Shown: positions 63,670 through 64,000 of the stretch, piece by piece | Layout: every line of letters starts with the position of its first letter | How positions within the stretch are numbered: the stretch's first letter is position 1 | NCBI GenBank assembly: GCA_944380605.1 | Contig: CALWIA010000027.1 | Location: 233,775 to 297,774, forward strand | From: an uncultured Lachnospiraceae bacterium | GTDB lineage: Bacteria; Bacillota; Clostridia; Lachnospirales; Lachnospiraceae | DNA: 64,000 bases | Direction of reading: 5' to 3' | Notes under the pieces: model-generated | What the model was told of the DNA's origin: nothing | What the model saw: only the letters and a program-made list of their open reading frames with translations | Databases searched by the model: none | Program-made: the position numbers and the translations under genes

Positions 63670-63695
63670 AGATTGTACGAACTTAAGTACAATCT
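63670..63695. promoter_or_regulatory. perfect inverted repeat, candidate operator
   Basis: AGATTGTAC-N8-GTACAATCT, a perfect 9-bp dyad in the 414-bp gap between the fusion gene and the next start codon. The spacing suits a dimeric HTH regulator, possibly the HTH domain of the adjacent fusion protein. The rest of the gap is AT-rich. Confidence 0.45.
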
Positions 63696-63870
63696 AAGAA
63701 AGAAATTGGCTTTTCGTAAGTTTTATGTAAGAAAATGCACAGAGAAAAGTTATAGCATTTTCGGAGAAAGTGTATTATACTAACGGTGTGATTGAGGAAG
63801 TGGTACTTTCTAGAGGGAAGTCCAGTACAAGGCTTTTTTAGCAGAAACTATAAAAAAAGTCAAAAAAGTA

Positions 63871-63899
63871 TTGATAATTTCCATTATAGGAAGTATAAT
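63871..63899 (+). promoter_or_regulatory. promoter of the terminal exported-protein gene
   Basis: TTGATA (63871-63876), 17-bp spacer, TATAAT (63894-63899), then a leader with AAAAGGAGAG before ATG 63965. Confidence 0.82.
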
Positions 63900-63964
63900 T
63901 ACCTCGTAATGCAAAGGATTTTCAAAGGAAAATTCAAAAAAGGAAAAAGGAGAGTGCATTCATT

Positions 63965-64000
63965 ATGAGAAAGCAGACGAAACTCGTTGCAGTATTATCT
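63965..64000 (+). CDS. start of an exported protein, truncated by window end
   Basis: Only 12 codons (MRKQTKLVAVLS) are visible: basic residues then a hydrophobic start, as in signal peptides. AAAGGAGAG is 12 nt upstream and a strong promoter lies 65 bp ahead. Given the neighbour, it may be another wall-binding repeat protein, but the domain is out of view. Confidence 0.55.
   Translation, partial: MRKQTKLVAVLS

Noticed and set aside
63580..63783. 67-codon Lys/Arg-rich open frame
   Set aside because: Very basic composition from AT-rich DNA, no ribosome-binding site and no family resemblance; it contains the operator-like dyad.

Overview
The window looks like a chromosomal segment of a GC-rich Clostridia bacterium, most likely a gut Lachnospiraceae. 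The basis is the mix of clostridial families (glutamine synthetase type III, YesM/YesN two-component regulation, RecD2, GPH symporter, E. coli-like beta-glucuronidase), Firmicutes-type promoters, strong GGAGG ribosome-binding sites and Gram-positive RNA leaders. The species assignment is inference. No phage, insertion sequence, CRISPR array, tRNA or rRNA gene is visible.

Layout. 1-4.1 kb: a truncated zinc-ribbon membrane protein gene and a TPM-domain protein gene, facing a feoAB iron operon. 4.1-9.6 kb: sfsA-thrC, class II aldolase and glutamine synthetase III. 9.6-15 kb: a CmpB-like membrane protein, an MFS transporter, and a P-type Ca/Mn ATPase whose 5' leader carries a yybP-ykoY (Mn2+) riboswitch with promoter and terminator. 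15-19.2 kb: mreB, recD2, comF. 19.2-22.7 kb: the ribosomal cluster rpmG-secE-nusG-rplK-rplA-rplJ-rplL, with an L10 leader and two near-identical hairpins that mimic the 23S rRNA site bound by L1. 22.7-24 kb: ribokinase and a cold-shock gene with a terminator in its leader.

24-49.4 kb is an accessory carbohydrate island. A YesM/YesN-type two-component system faces a large block for importing and dismantling uronate-rich (pectin-type) oligosaccharides: two lipoprotein binding proteins, two permeases (no ATPase gene), a bicupin, GH105, GH28, a TIM-barrel isomerase, a MATE exporter and a tagaturonate reductase with its own operator-flanked promoter. A heat-shock pair (two Hsp20 genes under a CIRCE operator) interrupts it. 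A second sugar block follows: an AraC regulator divergent from HAD hydrolase, GH3, GPH symporter, TM2 protein and beta-glucuronidase. None of the glycosidases has a visible signal peptide, so oligomers and glucuronides appear to be imported and then cut in the cytoplasm.

49.5-59.2 kb is conserved housekeeping: rarA, rho, rpmE, a DUF1385 gene, prmC, prfA, glmM and leuA, the last with a leader encoding tiny overlapping ORFs. 59.5-60.3 kb holds a decayed Rpn/PD-(D/E)XK-type gene. 60.3-64 kb turns to the cell surface: a secreted cell-wall-binding repeat protein, a three-domain HTH / LicC-like nucleotidyltransferase / LicA-like kinase fusion that suggests phosphocholine decoration, and the start of another exported protein.

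The observations most worth following up are the duplicated L1-binding mimics, the Mn riboswitch on the P-type ATPase, the HTH-LicC-LicA fusion beside a repeat protein, the attenuator-like cold-shock leader, the leuA leader peptides and an unassigned structured intergenic element upstream of mreB.
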